A stretch of 64,000 bases of DNA, from positions 2,108,001 through 2,172,000 of the forward strand of contig NZ_CP039253.1 of assembly GCF_004795915.1 (NCBI RefSeq), given 5' to 3'. Both the position numbers and the translations under genes were made by a program. This DNA is from Rhodococcus sp. PAMC28707 (GTDB taxonomy: Bacteria > Actinomycetota > Actinomycetes > Mycobacteriales > Mycobacteriaceae). The notes beneath the pieces were generated by a model. The model worked only from the letters and a program-made list of their open reading frames with translations. It had not been told where the DNA came from and ran no database searches. Of the stretch, positions 20,169 to 30,138 are shown piece by piece (the stretch's first letter is position 1; each line of letters begins with the position of its first letter).

Positions 20169-22085
20169 TCACCCCACATGCACGTTCGGACGACGCTCGA
20201 TATCCGGCTCGGCCCGCCGGAGAACCTCGCGCGTCACAGGTGCCACTTCCCCGACGCCGAGGAAAAGGAAGCTCACCAAGTTTGCCAGCGGATTCCCCTC
20301 GGACCACTCGAAGTACGCATCCGGCTTCACACCCGTAGTGTCGCGAATCTTCAACAGCACCGCGGCAATCGAGTTCGGCACCGCCACCGCGTCGACCCAC
20401 AGCACACGAAATTGCCCACGCTGGCGGCCGTGGACCAGCAGATCCGTCGAGAATTCGGACGCATCTTCGACGTTCGCCTCCAGAAACATAATCGGATCTG
20501 CCGACGGGATGCTGCTCTCCTTACGCTGGCGAGCTTCCTTGGCTTCGTACTCATCGAGATCGAGGTGACGAGAGTCGTGGCAAACCACCTGAATGCTTCC
20601 CCGCGCGGCCGCCTCTTCGATGAACCGGAGCGCTACTTCGTCGAACACGACTGAAGTGGTGCGCAATTCAAATGATCTCGACACCCGGGACCAGAAGGAC
20701 ACGACGAGAATCGTCACGATGAAGAAGGACGCCACTTTCACACCATCGGGACGTTCGAAGATGTTCGCGACCGTGGTGTAGACAAAAATTGTTGCGACGA
20801 TCGCGAACAGCCACACCCGTCCTCGCTGACCGTGCCGGGCGGCAGAAAGCGTCACGGCTACCGATGCAGAGGTAATGAGCACCAGGACGCCCGTCGCGTA
20901 CGCTGCGCTCTGCGCATCTACGTTCGCCTTGAAGTAGATCGTGACGACAAAAGCGATCACCGAAAACACCAGTACCAGTGGCCGAATCGCGCGTGCCCAC
21001 TCGGGCGCCATGCCGTACTTCGGGAGATAGCGGGGCACGAGATTGAGTAGTCCCGCCAATGCCGATGCGCCCGCGAACCACAGGATTGCAATGGTACTGA
21101 CGTCGTAGATCGTACCGAATGCACTACCGAGATATTCGTGCGCCAGGAACGCCAGCGCGCGACCGTTGGCCTGACCACCGCTGTCGAATTCATTCTCCGG
21201 AATGAGAACGGTGGTGACGATACTCGACGTCAGCAGAAATCCGCTCATGATCAGTGCGGCGCTGGTCAGTAGTCGTTTGGCACCGCGAATGCGGCCGGCC
21301 AGTTCATCCTTGTCACCTCCGTCGATCTGCGGCATCACCGCGACACCGGTCTCGAAACCGGACAGGCCGAGCGCCAGTTTCGGGAACACGATGAGTGCGA
21401 CGGCGATCATCATCAGGGGATTGCCGTGCTCGGCCGTCATCGCGTGCTGCCAGTCGGTGATGAGCGAGGGCGCCTTTGCGATCTCGTAGAATCCCATTCC
21501 GATCACTACGATGTTCAAGGCCAGATACGTTCCGACCAGAACGACCGCAATTCCCATTGCCTCGGTAAATCCCTTGAGGAACACTGCTGCGAGAAGCGCG
21601 AGAAGCGCCAACGTGATGAGCACGTGAGCGCTACCCAAATTTGTTGGAGCAAAGGGATTTTCGATGACATGTGCCGATGCGTCAGCCGCAGAAAGCGTCA
21701 TTGTGATCAAAAAGTCGGTGGCCGCGAATCCCAGCAGCACCAGGACGAACAGCTTTCCGCTCCACTTCGGCATCAGCCTTTCCAGCATGGCGATCGATCC
21801 CTCACCGTTCGGGCTCTCACGAGCGACACGGCGGTAGACCGGAAGGGCGCCGAACAACGTCAGAAGAATGAGGACGACAGTGGCCAGGGGTGCCAACGTG
21901 CCGGCAGCCAATGCCGCGATACCCGGTTGGTAACCCAGCGTCGAGAAGTAATCCACACCCGTCAGACACATCACCTTCCACCACGGATGTGTGTGAGCCA
22001 CCGTGGTGGGCTTCCGGTAGGGACCTAGGTGCCCTGACGGTTGTTCGGTGATGTCACTCAGAAGCCATGCCCGCAAGCGCACCAT
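20169..22085 (-). CDS. APC-superfamily permease with cytoplasmic C-terminal domain
   Basis: A 638-residue transporter with about twelve membrane helices (about 40-480) and a soluble tail of about 150 residues. The first helices show the APC pattern [16 protein letters not shown]; later helices include [20 protein letters not shown]. The tail ([29 protein letters not shown]...[25 protein letters not shown]) looks like a regulatory domain as in amino-acid or potassium permeases. The ATG at 22085 is chosen because the upstream 50 codons of the open frame overlap the divergent oxidoreductase start. The substrate is unknown. Confidence 0.82.
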   Translation of the reverse strand: MVRLRAWLLSDITEQPSGHLGPYRKPTTVAHTHPWWKVMCLTGVDYFSTLGYQPGIAALAAGTLAPLATVVLILLTLFGALPVYRRVARESPNGEGSIAMLERLMPKWSGKLFVLVLLGFAATDFLITMTLSAADASAHVIENPFAPTNLGSAHVLITLALLALLAAVFLKGFTEAMGIAVVLVGTYLALNIVVIGMGFYEIAKAPSLITDWQHAMTAEHGNPLMMIAVALIVFPKLALGLSGFETGVAVMPQIDGGDKDELAGRIRGAKRLLTSAALIMSGFLLTSSIVTTVLIPENEFDSGGQANGRALAFLAHEYLGSAFGTIYDVSTIAILWFAGASALAGLLNLVPRYLPKYGMAPEWARAIRPLVLVFSVIAFVVTIYFKANVDAQSAAYATGVLVLITSASVAVTLSAARHGQRGRVWLFAIVATIFVYTTVANIFERPDGVKVASFFIVTILVVSFWSRVSRSFELRTTSVVFDEVALRFIEEAAARGSIQVVCHDSRHLDLDEYEAKEARQRKESSIPSADPIMFLEANVEDASEFSTDLLVHGRQRGQFRVLWVDAVAVPNSIAAVLLKIRDTTGVKPDAYFEWSEGNPLANLVSFLFLGVGEVAPVTREVLRRAEPDIERRPNVHVG

Positions 22086-22137
22086 GCGCAGAGCGTAAAC
22101 CCGCCCGATACCCGCCGACGCAACTACTGTGGAACCC

Positions 22138-23388
22138 ATGACACACGTGGTGGTCGCTGGTGCCGGCCTGGGTGGAATTGCCTGCGCACACGAACTGGCG
22201 CACAAAGGTGTTTCCGTCACCATCGTCGACCGCAACGATTACCACCAATTCCAACCGTTGCTCTATCAGGTTGCGACGGCGCAGTTGCCTGCCGCCGACG
22301 TCGCACGACCGCTCGCAACGATCTTCGAAGGCTTCGAGAACGTCCGAGTGGTTCAGGCAGAGATCAGCACCCTGGATTTTGCCTCACTGTCACTCACCGC
22401 CGCAGGCGAAAAGATCTCGGGCGACTATCTCGTCGTCGCAGCTGGAGCGCGCGCCAACTTCTTCGGAACGCCCGGCGCAGAGGAATTTTCGTTCCCGCTG
22501 TACTCCGTCGCCGACGCCGAGAAGCTTCGTCACCACGTCAGCGAGGTGCTGCGCGGTGAACACGATCCACTCGACGTCGTCATCGTCGGAGGCGGACCGA
22601 CCGGCGTCGAGACCGCGGGCGCCTTCGCCGAACTGTTCACGGCTCTGCGCAAGATGAATCATCCAGGCGGTCGCGGGGAGGCCTGGCTCGTCAACCACGG
22701 GCCTGCGTTGCTGGCACCGTTCAGTGAACGCTCGCATGTCTACGCACACGACAAGCTGGTCGAACACGGCGCGAAAGTTCGACTCGGGGTCGGCGTCACC
22801 GCAGTCGATGCCGATGGCGTCGTGCTCAGTGACTCCACCCGCATCGACTCACGGACCGTCATCTGGGCCGGCGGCGAATCCGCGGCACCAGTGGCCGCGA
22901 CCGGCGACGCGAAGCCCGGTCCCGGCGGACGACTCGACGTGCTGGCCGATCTCACCGTCCCGAGGTTCGACAATGTCTACGCCGTCGGCGACGTGGCGAA
23001 CATTCCGAATGTAGACGGAAGGACATTGCCCCAGTTGGGTTCGGTCGCTCAGCAAGCAGGGACTTGGGCGGCCCACAACATCGAGCTGACTATCGCGGGA
23101 AAGCATCGGAAGGTCTTCCAGTACAAGGACAAGGGCATCATGGCGATGATCGGCCGCGGGGCCGCTGTCGCAGAGGTCGGCGCGCACCGACATCAGGTGG
23201 AGGGGCCACTCGCATTCGCGGCGTGGCTCGGCGTCCATGCCGCACTACTGAGCGGCGCGCACAGCAAAGTCGACGCTTTCCTGTCCTGGGCGTGGGACTA
23301 CTTCGACAGCGATCACGCCGCGATCGTCGAGTGCCACGGCAATCCGAAGCGGATCGCCTGGGCCGACGACGTGAAGCCGACCATCTGA
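22138..23388 (+). CDS. Type II NADH dehydrogenase-like FAD/NAD(P)-dependent oxidoreductase
   Basis: A 416-residue flavoprotein that would pass electrons from NAD(P)H to quinone at the membrane surface. It has the N-terminal FAD fold ([18 protein letters not shown]), a second dinucleotide fold ([20 protein letters not shown]), and the conserved FAD motif [11 protein letters not shown] in the C-terminal third. [17 protein letters not shown] matches the quinone-side segment of NDH-2 enzymes. The ATG at 22138 places the GAGLGG loop close to the N-terminus, as usual. It is divergent from the permease gene with 52 bp between starts. Confidence 0.85.
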   Translation: MTHVVVAGAGLGGIACAHELAHKGVSVTIVDRNDYHQFQPLLYQVATAQLPAADVARPLATIFEGFENVRVVQAEISTLDFASLSLTAAGEKISGDYLVVAAGARANFFGTPGAEEFSFPLYSVADAEKLRHHVSEVLRGEHDPLDVVIVGGGPTGVETAGAFAELFTALRKMNHPGGRGEAWLVNHGPALLAPFSERSHVYAHDKLVEHGAKVRLGVGVTAVDADGVVLSDSTRIDSRTVIWAGGESAAPVAATGDAKPGPGGRLDVLADLTVPRFDNVYAVGDVANIPNVDGRTLPQLGSVAQQAGTWAAHNIELTIAGKHRKVFQYKDKGIMAMIGRGAAVAEVGAHRHQVEGPLAFAAWLGVHAALLSGAHSKVDAFLSWAWDYFDSDHAAIVECHGNPKRIAWADDVKPTI

Positions 23389-23395
23389 CACGTCT

Positions 23396-24649
23396 CTAGC
23401 GCAGAACATCCGTTCCGACGAACGGCACCAAAGCTTCCGGCACCCGAACGGTCCCGTCGGCCTGCTGGTGATTCTCGAGGATCGCCACGATCCACCGCGT
23501 CGTGGCCAATGTTCCGTTCAGCGTCGCAGCAATCTGCGGCTTGCCGTTGTCGTCGCGGTACCGAACACCCAGGCGTCGGGCCTGGAAGGTCGTGCAGTTC
23601 GACGTCGAGGTCAGCTCGCGGTAGGCATTCTGCGTCGGCACCCAAGCCTCGCAGTCGAACTTGCGCGCCGCCGAGGACCCGAGATCGCCACCGGCGACGT
23701 CGATGATTCGGTACGGAAGCTCCACTGCTGCAAGCATTTCGCGCTCGAACTCGAGAAGCTTGCGATGCTCGGCCGCTGCATCCTCGGGCTTGATGTAGGA
23801 AAACATCTCGATCTTGTCGAACTGGTGGACGCGGATGATCCCGCGAGTGTCCTTGCCGTACGAACCCGCTTCGCGACGAAAGCACGTCGACCAGCCCGCA
23901 TAGCGCTTCGGGCCTTCGGACAGGTCGAGGATCTCGCCTGCGTGATAGCCGGCCAGCGCGACTTCCGACGTGCCGACGAGATACAGATCGTCGGCTTCGA
24001 GTCGGTAGATTTCATCGGCGTGCGCTCCCAGGAATCCGGTTCCCGCCATGATCTCCGGCCGCACCACCACCGGCGGGATCATCATGGTGAACCCGTTCTT
24101 GACGGCCTTCTGCGCCGCCAGTTGCAACATCCCCTGCTGCAGCAGCGCACCGTACCCGGTCATGAAGTAGAACCGCGAACCCGACACCTTCGCGCCGCGT
24201 TCCATGTCGATCAGCTTCAGCGACTCACCAAGCTCGAGGTGGTCCTTCGGCTCGAAGTCGAACGTCGGGATCTCACCGACGGTTTCCATCAACACGAAGT
24301 CGTCTTCGCCGCCGGCCGGAGCTCCCTCTTCGACGACGTTCGACAACGCGCGTTGCGCGCTGTCCACCGCAGCATCTGCCTCGTTCTGGCGCGCCTCAGC
24401 AGCCTTGACCTTCGCCGCCAGTTCGGACGACCCTGCCAACAACGCAGGACGCTCCTCCGCTGACGCCTTCCCGACGCGTTTGCCGAGGGCCTTCTGCTCG
24501 GCGCGGAGCTGATCGCCGGCAAGCACTGCGGCCCGTCGGGACGCATCGGCGCCGAGGAGCACGTCGACTAGCGCGGGATCTTCCCCACGGGTGTGCTGTG
24601 AGGCACGGACGACATCGGGATTCTCACGAAGAAACTTCAGGTCGATCAC
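23396..24649 (-). CDS. serS: Seryl-tRNA synthetase
   Basis: SerRS charges tRNA-Ser and tRNA-Sec. The 417-residue protein has the N-terminal antiparallel coiled coil (about 25-105, rich in Ala/Glu/Lys heptads) that grips the tRNA long arm. The class II catalytic core follows: [28 protein letters not shown] (motif 1 region), [27 protein letters not shown] (motif 2) and [21 protein letters not shown] (motif 3). The GTG at 24649 begins with the canonical [14 protein letters not shown]. The ankyrin gene ends 10 bp upstream and may be co-transcribed. Confidence 0.97.
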   Translation of the reverse strand: MIDLKFLRENPDVVRASQHTRGEDPALVDVLLGADASRRAAVLAGDQLRAEQKALGKRVGKASAEERPALLAGSSELAAKVKAAEARQNEADAAVDSAQRALSNVVEEGAPAGGEDDFVLMETVGEIPTFDFEPKDHLELGESLKLIDMERGAKVSGSRFYFMTGYGALLQQGMLQLAAQKAVKNGFTMMIPPVVVRPEIMAGTGFLGAHADEIYRLEADDLYLVGTSEVALAGYHAGEILDLSEGPKRYAGWSTCFRREAGSYGKDTRGIIRVHQFDKIEMFSYIKPEDAAAEHRKLLEFEREMLAAVELPYRIIDVAGGDLGSSAARKFDCEAWVPTQNAYRELTSTSNCTTFQARRLGVRYRDDNGKPQIAATLNGTLATTRWIVAILENHQQADGTVRVPEALVPFVGTDVLR

Positions 24650-24659
24650 GAGGAAAACC

Positions 24660-25055
24660 TTACTTGCCGAGCAAGACCAGGTAGTCCTCGCGTCCGAACA
24701 TGCGCGCCGCGTCGATCGCCGACGGATGACCACCGTGCGGATCCGCTCCGCCCTCGACCAGCTCCCGCACCACCTCGTCCTCCCCCTTGAAGACCGCGCC
24801 TGCGAGCGGCGTCTGGCCCTTCTCGTTCGGCCGATTCACATCTGCACCCTGGCCGACCAGCATGCGAACAGTGCGCGGGTGACCGTGATAGGCCGCCAGC
24901 ATGACCAGGGTGTCCCCCGCCTCGTTGTTGAGGTCGACCGGCACTCCGGCGTCCAGATATATCTTCAACGACTCGGCATCACCGTCGCGGGCCATCGTGA
25001 ACAGTCGGCCCGCAAGCTCGGCGATGTCAGCACTGGTCTCCTCGGGGTCTGTCAT
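24660..25055 (-). CDS. Ankyrin-repeat protein
   Basis: A 131-residue soluble protein built from about three ankyrin repeats: [32 protein letters not shown], then [29 protein letters not shown], with a half repeat on each side. Such modules mediate protein binding; no partner is indicated. The ATG at 25055 was chosen because the upstream extension of the frame reads back over the divergent septum-formation gene. It precedes serS with a 10-bp gap. Confidence 0.85.
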   Translation of the reverse strand: MTDPEETSADIAELAGRLFTMARDGDAESLKIYLDAGVPVDLNNEAGDTLVMLAAYHGHPRTVRMLVGQGADVNRPNEKGQTPLAGAVFKGEDEVVRELVEGGADPHGGHPSAIDAARMFGREDYLVLLGK

Positions 25056-25076
25056 AGGAACCGAAGATACTCGGGC

Positions 25077-26180
25077 ATGATGGAGTTGATGTCCACCAGC
25101 GATCCGGTTCGGCCGGGGAAACCCACAACGACACGCAACCCGCGCACAGTATCGGCGCACGGTGCGCGTCGAGGACTCGCCTTCGTCGCTGTGGGGGCCG
25201 TCGCGGCTGCTGCGATCACGCTCTCCGTGTCCGGTGGCTTCTCGCAACCGGAGAAGATCGCCACCCACTCGGCCGCCGGGCCTGCGACGTCGGGTGCCGT
25301 CACGGCCAAGACGTTCGGTTCGGCCGATCCAGGCACGTGCCTGCAGTGGACGCCTACCGACGACCCCGAAACCGACCGACAGGACCTCACCGAAGTCTCC
25401 TGCGCCGACCCACATCGATTCGAAGTAGCAGCCGACGTCGATCTGAGTGCCTACCCCGGGCTCGAGTTCGCTCCGAACTCGGTCTACCCGGGAGCGCAAC
25501 GGTTCGGACAGCTACGCGACGAGCATTGCGTCGATGCCGTCGACGACTATTTGGGTGCCAAGTTCGATCCGAGCGGCAAGTTCAGTGTCGGCCTGATGTT
25601 CCCCAGCCAAGCAGGATGGGCATCGGGCGAACGAACATTGCGGTGTGGAATCCAGAAGTCCACGAACACGGGAATTCCGCAGGAGATGACCGGCTCGGTG
25701 CTCGACCTGGATCAGTCGAACGTGTGGGAGCCCGGCACCTGCATCGGCATCCTGCAGAACGTGCCCGCCGATCCGGTCGACTGCAGCGCGCCCCACGCCT
25801 TCGAGGTGGTCTCCGTCGCAGACCTGAGCCAACAGTTTCCGAACGGAATTCCCAACGAGGCCGACCAGGACGCCTACCTCACGACTGTCTGCACCGACGC
25901 CGTGAACGCATACCTCGGCTCCCCAACCTCCCTGCGGGACAAGACGCTGACGCTGTTCTGGGACAACATCGACGTGACCAGTTGGCTGGCTGGTAGCCGT
26001 CAGGTCAGCTGTTCGATAGGAAGTGAGCTCGACACGGGCGGGTTCGCGACGATCGTCGGATCGGCACAGGGCGACATCCTCATCAACGGTCAACCGCCGG
26101 TACCGCCGCCGTCGGCCCCGGACGGTCGGGCACTTCCGACGCCGCTGCCCGGTGCCGCCCCGATCACGTCGGGAGGATGA
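25077..26180 (+). CDS. Septum-formation family membrane protein (Rv3835-like)
   Basis: A 367-residue protein with one N-terminal membrane helix (about 32-52) and an extracytoplasmic region. Two copies of a Cys-containing domain are visible: GTCLQWTPT...VSCADPHRFEVAADVDLS...CVDAVDDYLG, and GTCIGILQN...VDCSAPHAFEVVSVADLS...CTDAVNAYLG. This matches the duplicated septum-formation domain of actinobacteria, with conserved disulfides and a C..PH.FEV motif. A Pro-rich tail ends it. Starts at 25077, 25080 and 25089 are all possible; none has a strong ribosome site. The zincin gene follows 13 bp after. Confidence 0.82.
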   Translation: MMELMSTSDPVRPGKPTTTRNPRTVSAHGARRGLAFVAVGAVAAAAITLSVSGGFSQPEKIATHSAAGPATSGAVTAKTFGSADPGTCLQWTPTDDPETDRQDLTEVSCADPHRFEVAADVDLSAYPGLEFAPNSVYPGAQRFGQLRDEHCVDAVDDYLGAKFDPSGKFSVGLMFPSQAGWASGERTLRCGIQKSTNTGIPQEMTGSVLDLDQSNVWEPGTCIGILQNVPADPVDCSAPHAFEVVSVADLSQQFPNGIPNEADQDAYLTTVCTDAVNAYLGSPTSLRDKTLTLFWDNIDVTSWLAGSRQVSCSIGSELDTGGFATIVGSAQGDILINGQPPVPPPSAPDGRALPTPLPGAAPITSGG

Positions 26181-26193
26181 CATTCCTACCGAC

Positions 26194-26526
26194 ATGAGCC
26201 GCGCCGACTTCGAAAACGCTGTCGGCGACGCCCTCGACACGCTTCCGCCGGACATCACCGACCGCATGGACAACGTCGTCATTCTCGTCGAGGAAGAGCA
26301 CCCCACCGAGAACATCCTCGGCCTGTACGAGGGGGTCGCGCTCACCGACCGCTACGAGTACAGCGGGCATCTACCGGACGTGATCACCATCTACCGTCGT
26401 CCGATTCTGGATATGGTCGACGACCCCGAGACCGCTCGACGAGAGATCGCGATCACCGTCGCCCACGAGGTAGGGCACCATTTCGGCATCGACGACGAGC
26501 GCTTGCACGAACTGGGTTTCGGGTAG
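26194..26526 (+). CDS. Minimal zincin-like metallopeptidase (Rv3836-like)
   Basis: A 110-residue cytoplasmic protein whose C-terminal motif HEVGHHFGID (His91, Glu92, His95, Asp100) is the HExxH zinc site with a downstream acidic ligand. The N-terminal half (MDNVVILVEEE...LGLYEGVALTDR...PDVITIYRRPIL) matches the small metallopeptidase-family proteins next to the septum gene in mycobacteria. The ATG is in frame and about 16 nt after a GGGAGGA, which is long, so a slightly different start cannot be excluded. The substrate is unknown. Confidence 0.85.
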   Translation: MSRADFENAVGDALDTLPPDITDRMDNVVILVEEEHPTENILGLYEGVALTDRYEYSGHLPDVITIYRRPILDMVDDPETARREIAITVAHEVGHHFGIDDERLHELGFG

Positions 26527-26534
26527 TTCCCCGC

Positions 26535-26588
26535 CGCTTGAATGGTCGATTTCAAGACATCTGATCGTATGAATGGACCATTCAAGCG
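26535..26588. repeat. 54-bp palindromic dispersed element, copy 3 (inverted orientation)
   Basis: This copy has the best arms: CGCTTGAATGGTC pairs with GACCATTCAAGCG over 13 bp. The ATACGATCAGAT block is read on the minus strand, so the element is inverted relative to copies 1, 2, 4 and 5. It starts 9 bp after the zincin stop and points towards the cbtA 3' end. Confidence 0.92.
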
Positions 26589-26650
26589 GGCTGGGGTGGG
26601 CCCGAACCAACTGGGCGCTGAAGCGGGCTGGGGTGCGCTGAACTCGAGAG

Positions 26651-27445
26651 CTACGCCGTAATCGACTCGCGCGCCTTGCCGACAGCCCGATCGGTGAAGA
26701 ATGCGAATGCCAACCCGAGCGCGATCCACAGCGTCGCCTGCGTCGCCAGCGAAGACAGTCGGAACTCCCACAGCAGTGTGGCCGGGAAGTCCGCGCCGAC
26801 CTCGTTGATCGTGGGCAGCAGTACATATCCCAGGCCTACCACGACGAGGAACGCCGCCAGCGGAGCCGCGATCCGAACGGCAAGCGAACTGTGCGACGCC
26901 ACCGTTTTCGCGACGTAGATTCCGATTGCTACCGCCAACAACCCGAGAACAACAGAAGCGAGCCACAGCCAGGTGCGCTGATTGATGGTGTCCGGGTCGC
27001 CCACAGCAGGTGGATTGGCCGGATATTTGAAGAACGGGACAGCTTCGATTGCCACCCAGCCGAGCGCGCCGACAGCGAGGGCAAGTGTGGACCCGGACAG
27101 CGAGGTGAACCGCCGAGCGTAGTGCAGCACCGTCGCGAAGATGGCACCGAGCGCGAGCCCTGCCAGCCCGGTTGCGAGGAACAGCCCCGCACGTTGGCCG
27201 TCACGGCTTACGAGTGCATCTTCTTCGTCGTGCGAGTGTGCGCCCGGAGTTACTTCGGCGTGCTCGGCTGCACCTGCCGCCTCTTCGATGGCGATGGCCG
27301 AATTTACGTGAGGCTCACCGATGACGAACGCGATGGTGCCCGCGAGCAGACCTGCGATGAGACCCGCCAGGAGTCCGCGGACGAGCAACTGAAGATAGGT
27401 CCCCTGCAAGGTGGTCACACGCGGGGACGTCGCGGTCAGTGACAC
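26651..27445 (-). CDS. cbtA: CbtA-family cobalt transporter subunit
   Basis: CbtA proteins are B12-regulated membrane proteins predicted to import cobalt with CbtB. The 264-residue sequence begins with a cytoplasmic stub and a Gly/Ala-rich helix (LLVRGLLAGLIAGLLAGTIAFVIGEP). A His/Glu-rich loop (about 55-80, GAHSHDEED) follows, then four more helices with the conserved FFKYPANPPAVGDPDTI segment. The start overlaps the cbtB end by 10 bp. The operon sits under a cobalamin riboswitch, which supports the assignment. Confidence 0.9.
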   Translation of the reverse strand: MSLTATSPRVTTLQGTYLQLLVRGLLAGLIAGLLAGTIAFVIGEPHVNSAIAIEEAAGAAEHAEVTPGAHSHDEEDALVSRDGQRAGLFLATGLAGLALGAIFATVLHYARRFTSLSGSTLALAVGALGWVAIEAVPFFKYPANPPAVGDPDTINQRTWLWLASVVLGLLAVAIGIYVAKTVASHSSLAVRIAAPLAAFLVVVGLGYVLLPTINEVGADFPATLLWEFRLSSLATQATLWIALGLAFAFFTDRAVGKARESITA

Positions 27446-27630
27446 GGGAGACCCAGCAGGTGGCGTCCGTCGTGCATCAGTTCGTGCATGTACATTCCAC
27501 TACGTGAAATGGCGCCCTGGTCGAAACCGACCAGGTAGAGCACGACGAATGCGAGGAGCACCACCGCCGCGACGACGACTGCGAGGGCAGCCGACTCCGT
27601 GGCGTTGCTGGGATTGTGAACGATGGCCAT
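27436..27630 (-). CDS. cbtB: CbtB-family cobalt transporter subunit
   Basis: A 64-residue single-span membrane protein. One helix (about 14-36) is followed by MYMHELMHDGRHLLGLPCH, the His-rich C-terminal metal-binding tail that defines CbtB. The ATG at 27630 has a full AGGAGG box 9 nt upstream. It is the first gene after the riboswitch and overlaps cbtA. Confidence 0.93.
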   Translation of the reverse strand: MAIVHNPSNATESAALAVVVAAVVLLAFVVLYLVGFDQGAISRSGMYMHELMHDGRHLLGLPCH

Positions 27631-27669
27631 GATGGAATGCCTCCTGGGATTATGCGTCCCTTTCGAACC

Positions 27670-27795
27670 GAAGCGATGTGTCAGTTTTCTGGCTCTCGGA
27701 ACCGCTGAGGTCCGATCACAGTGGCGCAACCGCTCCGGATTCACACCGGAATTGCCTGTACACATCGCGCTTACCCGCGAACTCTGGCACCGATA
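27670..27795 (-). promoter_or_regulatory. Cobalamin riboswitch
   Basis: On the minus strand the leader of cbtB contains the conserved B12-box region: CCGGTGTGAATCCGGAGC followed by GCGCCACTGTGA. A 9-bp helix closes it (27760-27768 with 27673-27681). The element lies 25-40 bp upstream of the cbtB ribosome site, so cobalamin would shut off cobalt uptake by masking initiation or by termination. The family and its link to cbtBA are well known; the exact borders are approximate. Confidence 0.93.
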
Positions 27796-27855
27796 TCAGC
27801 CCGGTGTCAATCGGAACCAGGGTGCGATGAGCCCATGGGTGGAGAGGAGTGCTCG

Positions 27856-28422
27856 ATGCCGTCGACAGTGACGCGGCTCTCGCTGGTCAGCCATGGCACG
27901 ACCGAGGCAATGCGCCGTGCCAGGTTTCATTCGGACGAACCGGTCGATTCGGGCGGGCTGAAGCGGCTGGAGGAACTCACGTTCGACTCGGACGCCGAGA
28001 TGACGATGATCGCCCCGGAGCGGCGAACTCGACAGACTGCGGCGGTCCTCGGCGTAAAGGGAGCCATCGTCGCCGACCTCGCCGACCTCGATTTCGGCGA
28101 ATGGACCGGCCGAACGATGGATGACCTCGACGAGTCCGAGCTGCTGGGGTGGCTCACCGACACTTCCACCGTCCCACCATGTGGTGAATCGATCGACGCA
28201 CTGTTCGACCGCGTCGGGCAATGGATGAACAGGGTGGCGACCGAGCGTCGTCGGCTGCTGGCGGTCACGCATCCTGCTGTCGTCCGCGCCGTCGTCGTCA
28301 CAGCACTCGACGCGCCGTCGTCCTCGTTCTGGCGGGTGGACATCCCACCCGCGACGGTGACGAATCTGAACTTCCGAGGTGGGCGATGGACCCTTCGGTC
28401 TGCGGCAGAAAAAATCACCTGA
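27856..28422 (+). CDS. Histidine phosphatase-superfamily protein with SHG in place of RHG
   Basis: A 188-residue phosphoglycerate-mutase-like protein. The N-terminal motif is LVSHGTTEAMR: the catalytic His13 is kept, but the preceding Arg of the usual RHG is Ser12. The second His lies in LLAVTHPAVVRAVV, and Glu/Asp residues of DLDFGEWTGRTMDDL match the GEW segment of the family. Divergent placement next to the riboswitch-controlled cbtBA suggests a cobamide role such as alpha-ribazole phosphatase. This is inference, and the missing Arg argues for altered activity. The ATG has GGAGAGGAG upstream. Confidence 0.8.
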   Translation: MPSTVTRLSLVSHGTTEAMRRARFHSDEPVDSGGLKRLEELTFDSDAEMTMIAPERRTRQTAAVLGVKGAIVADLADLDFGEWTGRTMDDLDESELLGWLTDTSTVPPCGESIDALFDRVGQWMNRVATERRRLLAVTHPAVVRAVVVTALDAPSSSFWRVDIPPATVTNLNFRGGRWTLRSAAEKIT

Positions 28423-28478
28423 GCTTTTTTACGCGGAGTGGAACCGATTGCCCAGTGCCGTCGTCAAAGTTCTACGAG

Positions 28479-28493
28479 AGCGAAATTTTCGCT
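28479..28493. promoter_or_regulatory. 7-bp inverted repeat upstream of the PE gene
   Basis: AGCGAAATTTTCGCT is a perfect palindrome around one central T, 21 bp before the PE start codon. It is AT-rich in a GC-rich setting, so it is a candidate operator or promoter element for the PE-PPE-EspG genes. Confidence 0.4.
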
Positions 28494-28514
28494 GCGTGAC
28501 GAAGGAGTGGGGTT

Positions 28515-28817
28515 ATGCCCGGAAATGTGCGCGTCGACCCGGTTGCCCTCGAGGCCGCCGCCGCCGAGTTGGATGCCCTCGCAGCTCGGCTCCAGGCGAG
28601 TCTGACTGCCGCATCGCTACCCATTCAAGTCACACCCTCCGGCAGCGAGGAAGTCTCACTCCTCGCCAATCGCTACTTCGTTCGCGCTGCGGGTTCGTTC
28701 ACTCCCGCTGCCACCGACGCCATCGGCGAACTGATCGAGGCTGCTGCCGCACTGCGGGCACAGGCGTCCGCGTACCGAGATGTCGACTTCGAACACGGTC
28801 GGGCACTGACAATCTGA
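28515..28817 (+). CDS. PE-domain protein (type VII secretion substrate)
   Basis: A 100-residue helical protein consisting of a PE-like domain only. Two long amphipathic helices (about 8-32 and 62-86) flank a loop with SEEVSLLANRYFVRAAGSF, the usual core of PE proteins. After helix 2 comes YRDVD (Tyr87, Asp91), matching the general type VII secretion signal YxxxD/E. The ATG has GAAGGAG 7 nt upstream. It would form a heterodimer with the PPE protein encoded 55 bp downstream and be secreted by an ESX system not encoded here. Confidence 0.82.
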   Translation: MPGNVRVDPVALEAAAAELDALAARLQASLTAASLPIQVTPSGSEEVSLLANRYFVRAAGSFTPAATDAIGELIEAAAALRAQASAYRDVDFEHGRALTI

Positions 28818-28872
28818 AGAGCTGACTATCCACAAGCACTGACGGGGCTGAGTAAATGACGGGGGAGATGTT

Positions 28873-30138
28873 GTGACACTGGGCGTAACGGGGGTCGTGT
28901 GGCTACCACGCACTGCAACAGTAAATTCAGGGGCGTTGCTGCTGGGAACCGGTCCGGCCCCGCTGATCGGTGCCGCGAGCGCGTGGGGGTCGGTTGCGGC
29001 CGCCTATACCGACGCATCGATCACAGTTGGTCGGGTCATGGCTGTCCTCGCGGCCGGCTGGGAAGGTGAGGCGGCCAATGCGGCCCAAGCTCGCTTCGGC
29101 GGATTTTTGGCGTGGACGCAGGGTGCGGCAACGCGTGCCACCGAGATCAGCGGACACGCTCTCGCCGAGGCTGCGGCCTATACGACTGCGGTCGCTGCGA
29201 TGCCGAATCCGGTCGCGATAGCTGCTGTGAAATCCGCCAAAGTTGCCGCGTACAGCTCTGGTGGCGCACTGAACGGCAGCGCCGAAGCACTCGAAGTTGC
29301 AGACCAGTCACTAGACGTTCAGGCTGCGATCGTCATGGACGCCTATGAAGCTGCGACGACGCCGCTGGCCATGACGGTCTCGTTCGATCGGCCGCCCGAG
29401 ATCGTCAACGACACGTCCGGTGGCACCTCCGGGCCCGACGGCAGTATCGCCAAGGGCACCTCCTACGAGGAAACGAAAGCCTTCGGGTTCAGCGCTCACA
29501 CCTCACCCGCTCAGGCGGTCATCGCCGCAGCTACAGCAGCAGTTCAGAATCCTGCGTTGGTGGCTGCCGCGGGGCAGGTGGCCGGCTCTGCGGGTTCGAT
29601 CGCCGGCTCCAGCGTCACCACCGTTGCTTCCGCGGCCACCAACGTCGGCGGATCCGCGGTGTCGACGTTCATGAACTCACAGAACCCTTCGCAGGGCTCG
29701 GCGGGATCACCGCTCGCGGGTGCAGGCAGAGCCGATGCTGGAGCACCGGGTTCGGCGGCAACGCGAGCAATGTCCTTCGGGTCCATCGGTTCCACCGGGT
29801 CAGCGGGCACCGGCGGGGTCGGCTTCGGCCGGGTGTCGGGCGGTCTCGGTAGCACCGCGTTCGGGGCTCCCAACGGACCGGGGGGCGCGTCCTCGGTGGC
29901 AGGCAGTGAGCGCGTTCTTGCAGGCGCCAACGGCTCGGGTGTGTTCGGAGCGGGCGCGAACGATGCTGCAGCCACGGCCCGTGGTGCCGGTGGGCCGGCA
30001 TCGACGGCCGGGGCTCAGGGTGACGAAGACGAAGAGCACCGGACGCCTGGTTATCTGAAGCAATTCGAGCACTTCGGTGACGGCCGCACCGTCGCACCGT
30101 CGGTCATCGGCGCGGAACCGACATGGAACGACCGTTGA
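28873..30138 (+). CDS. PPE-domain protein (type VII secretion substrate)
   Basis: A 421-residue protein with a PPE-like N-terminal domain (about 1-175) and a Gly/Ala/Ser-rich C-terminal half. The domain has the AP-L-AA-AW pattern (GPAPLIGAASAWGSVAAAY), a WxG turn (WEG, 63-65) and a late YEAATTP segment. The eponymous Pro-Pro-Glu is replaced by PRTATVNS. The tail ends in a charged block (DEDEEHRTPGYLKQFEHFGDG). The GTG start has GGGGGAG 5 nt upstream. The last 16 bp overlap espG, whose product would chaperone this protein. Confidence 0.82.
   Translation: MTLGVTGVVWLPRTATVNSGALLLGTGPAPLIGAASAWGSVAAAYTDASITVGRVMAVLAAGWEGEAANAAQARFGGFLAWTQGAATRATEISGHALAEAAAYTTAVAAMPNPVAIAAVKSAKVAAYSSGGALNGSAEALEVADQSLDVQAAIVMDAYEAATTPLAMTVSFDRPPEIVNDTSGGTSGPDGSIAKGTSYEETKAFGFSAHTSPAQAVIAAATAAVQNPALVAAAGQVAGSAGSIAGSSVTTVASAATNVGGSAVSTFMNSQNPSQGSAGSPLAGAGRADAGAPGSAATRAMSFGSIGSTGSAGTGGVGFGRVSGGLGSTAFGAPNGPGGASSVAGSERVLAGANGSGVFGAGANDAAATARGAGGPASTAGAQGDEDEEHRTPGYLKQFEHFGDGRTVAPSVIGAEPTWNDR

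Noticed and set aside
28409..28430. AAAAAA...TTTTTT symmetry at the end of the variant histidine phosphatase gene
   Set aside because: Only A-T pairs and partly inside the coding sequence; too weak to call a terminator.
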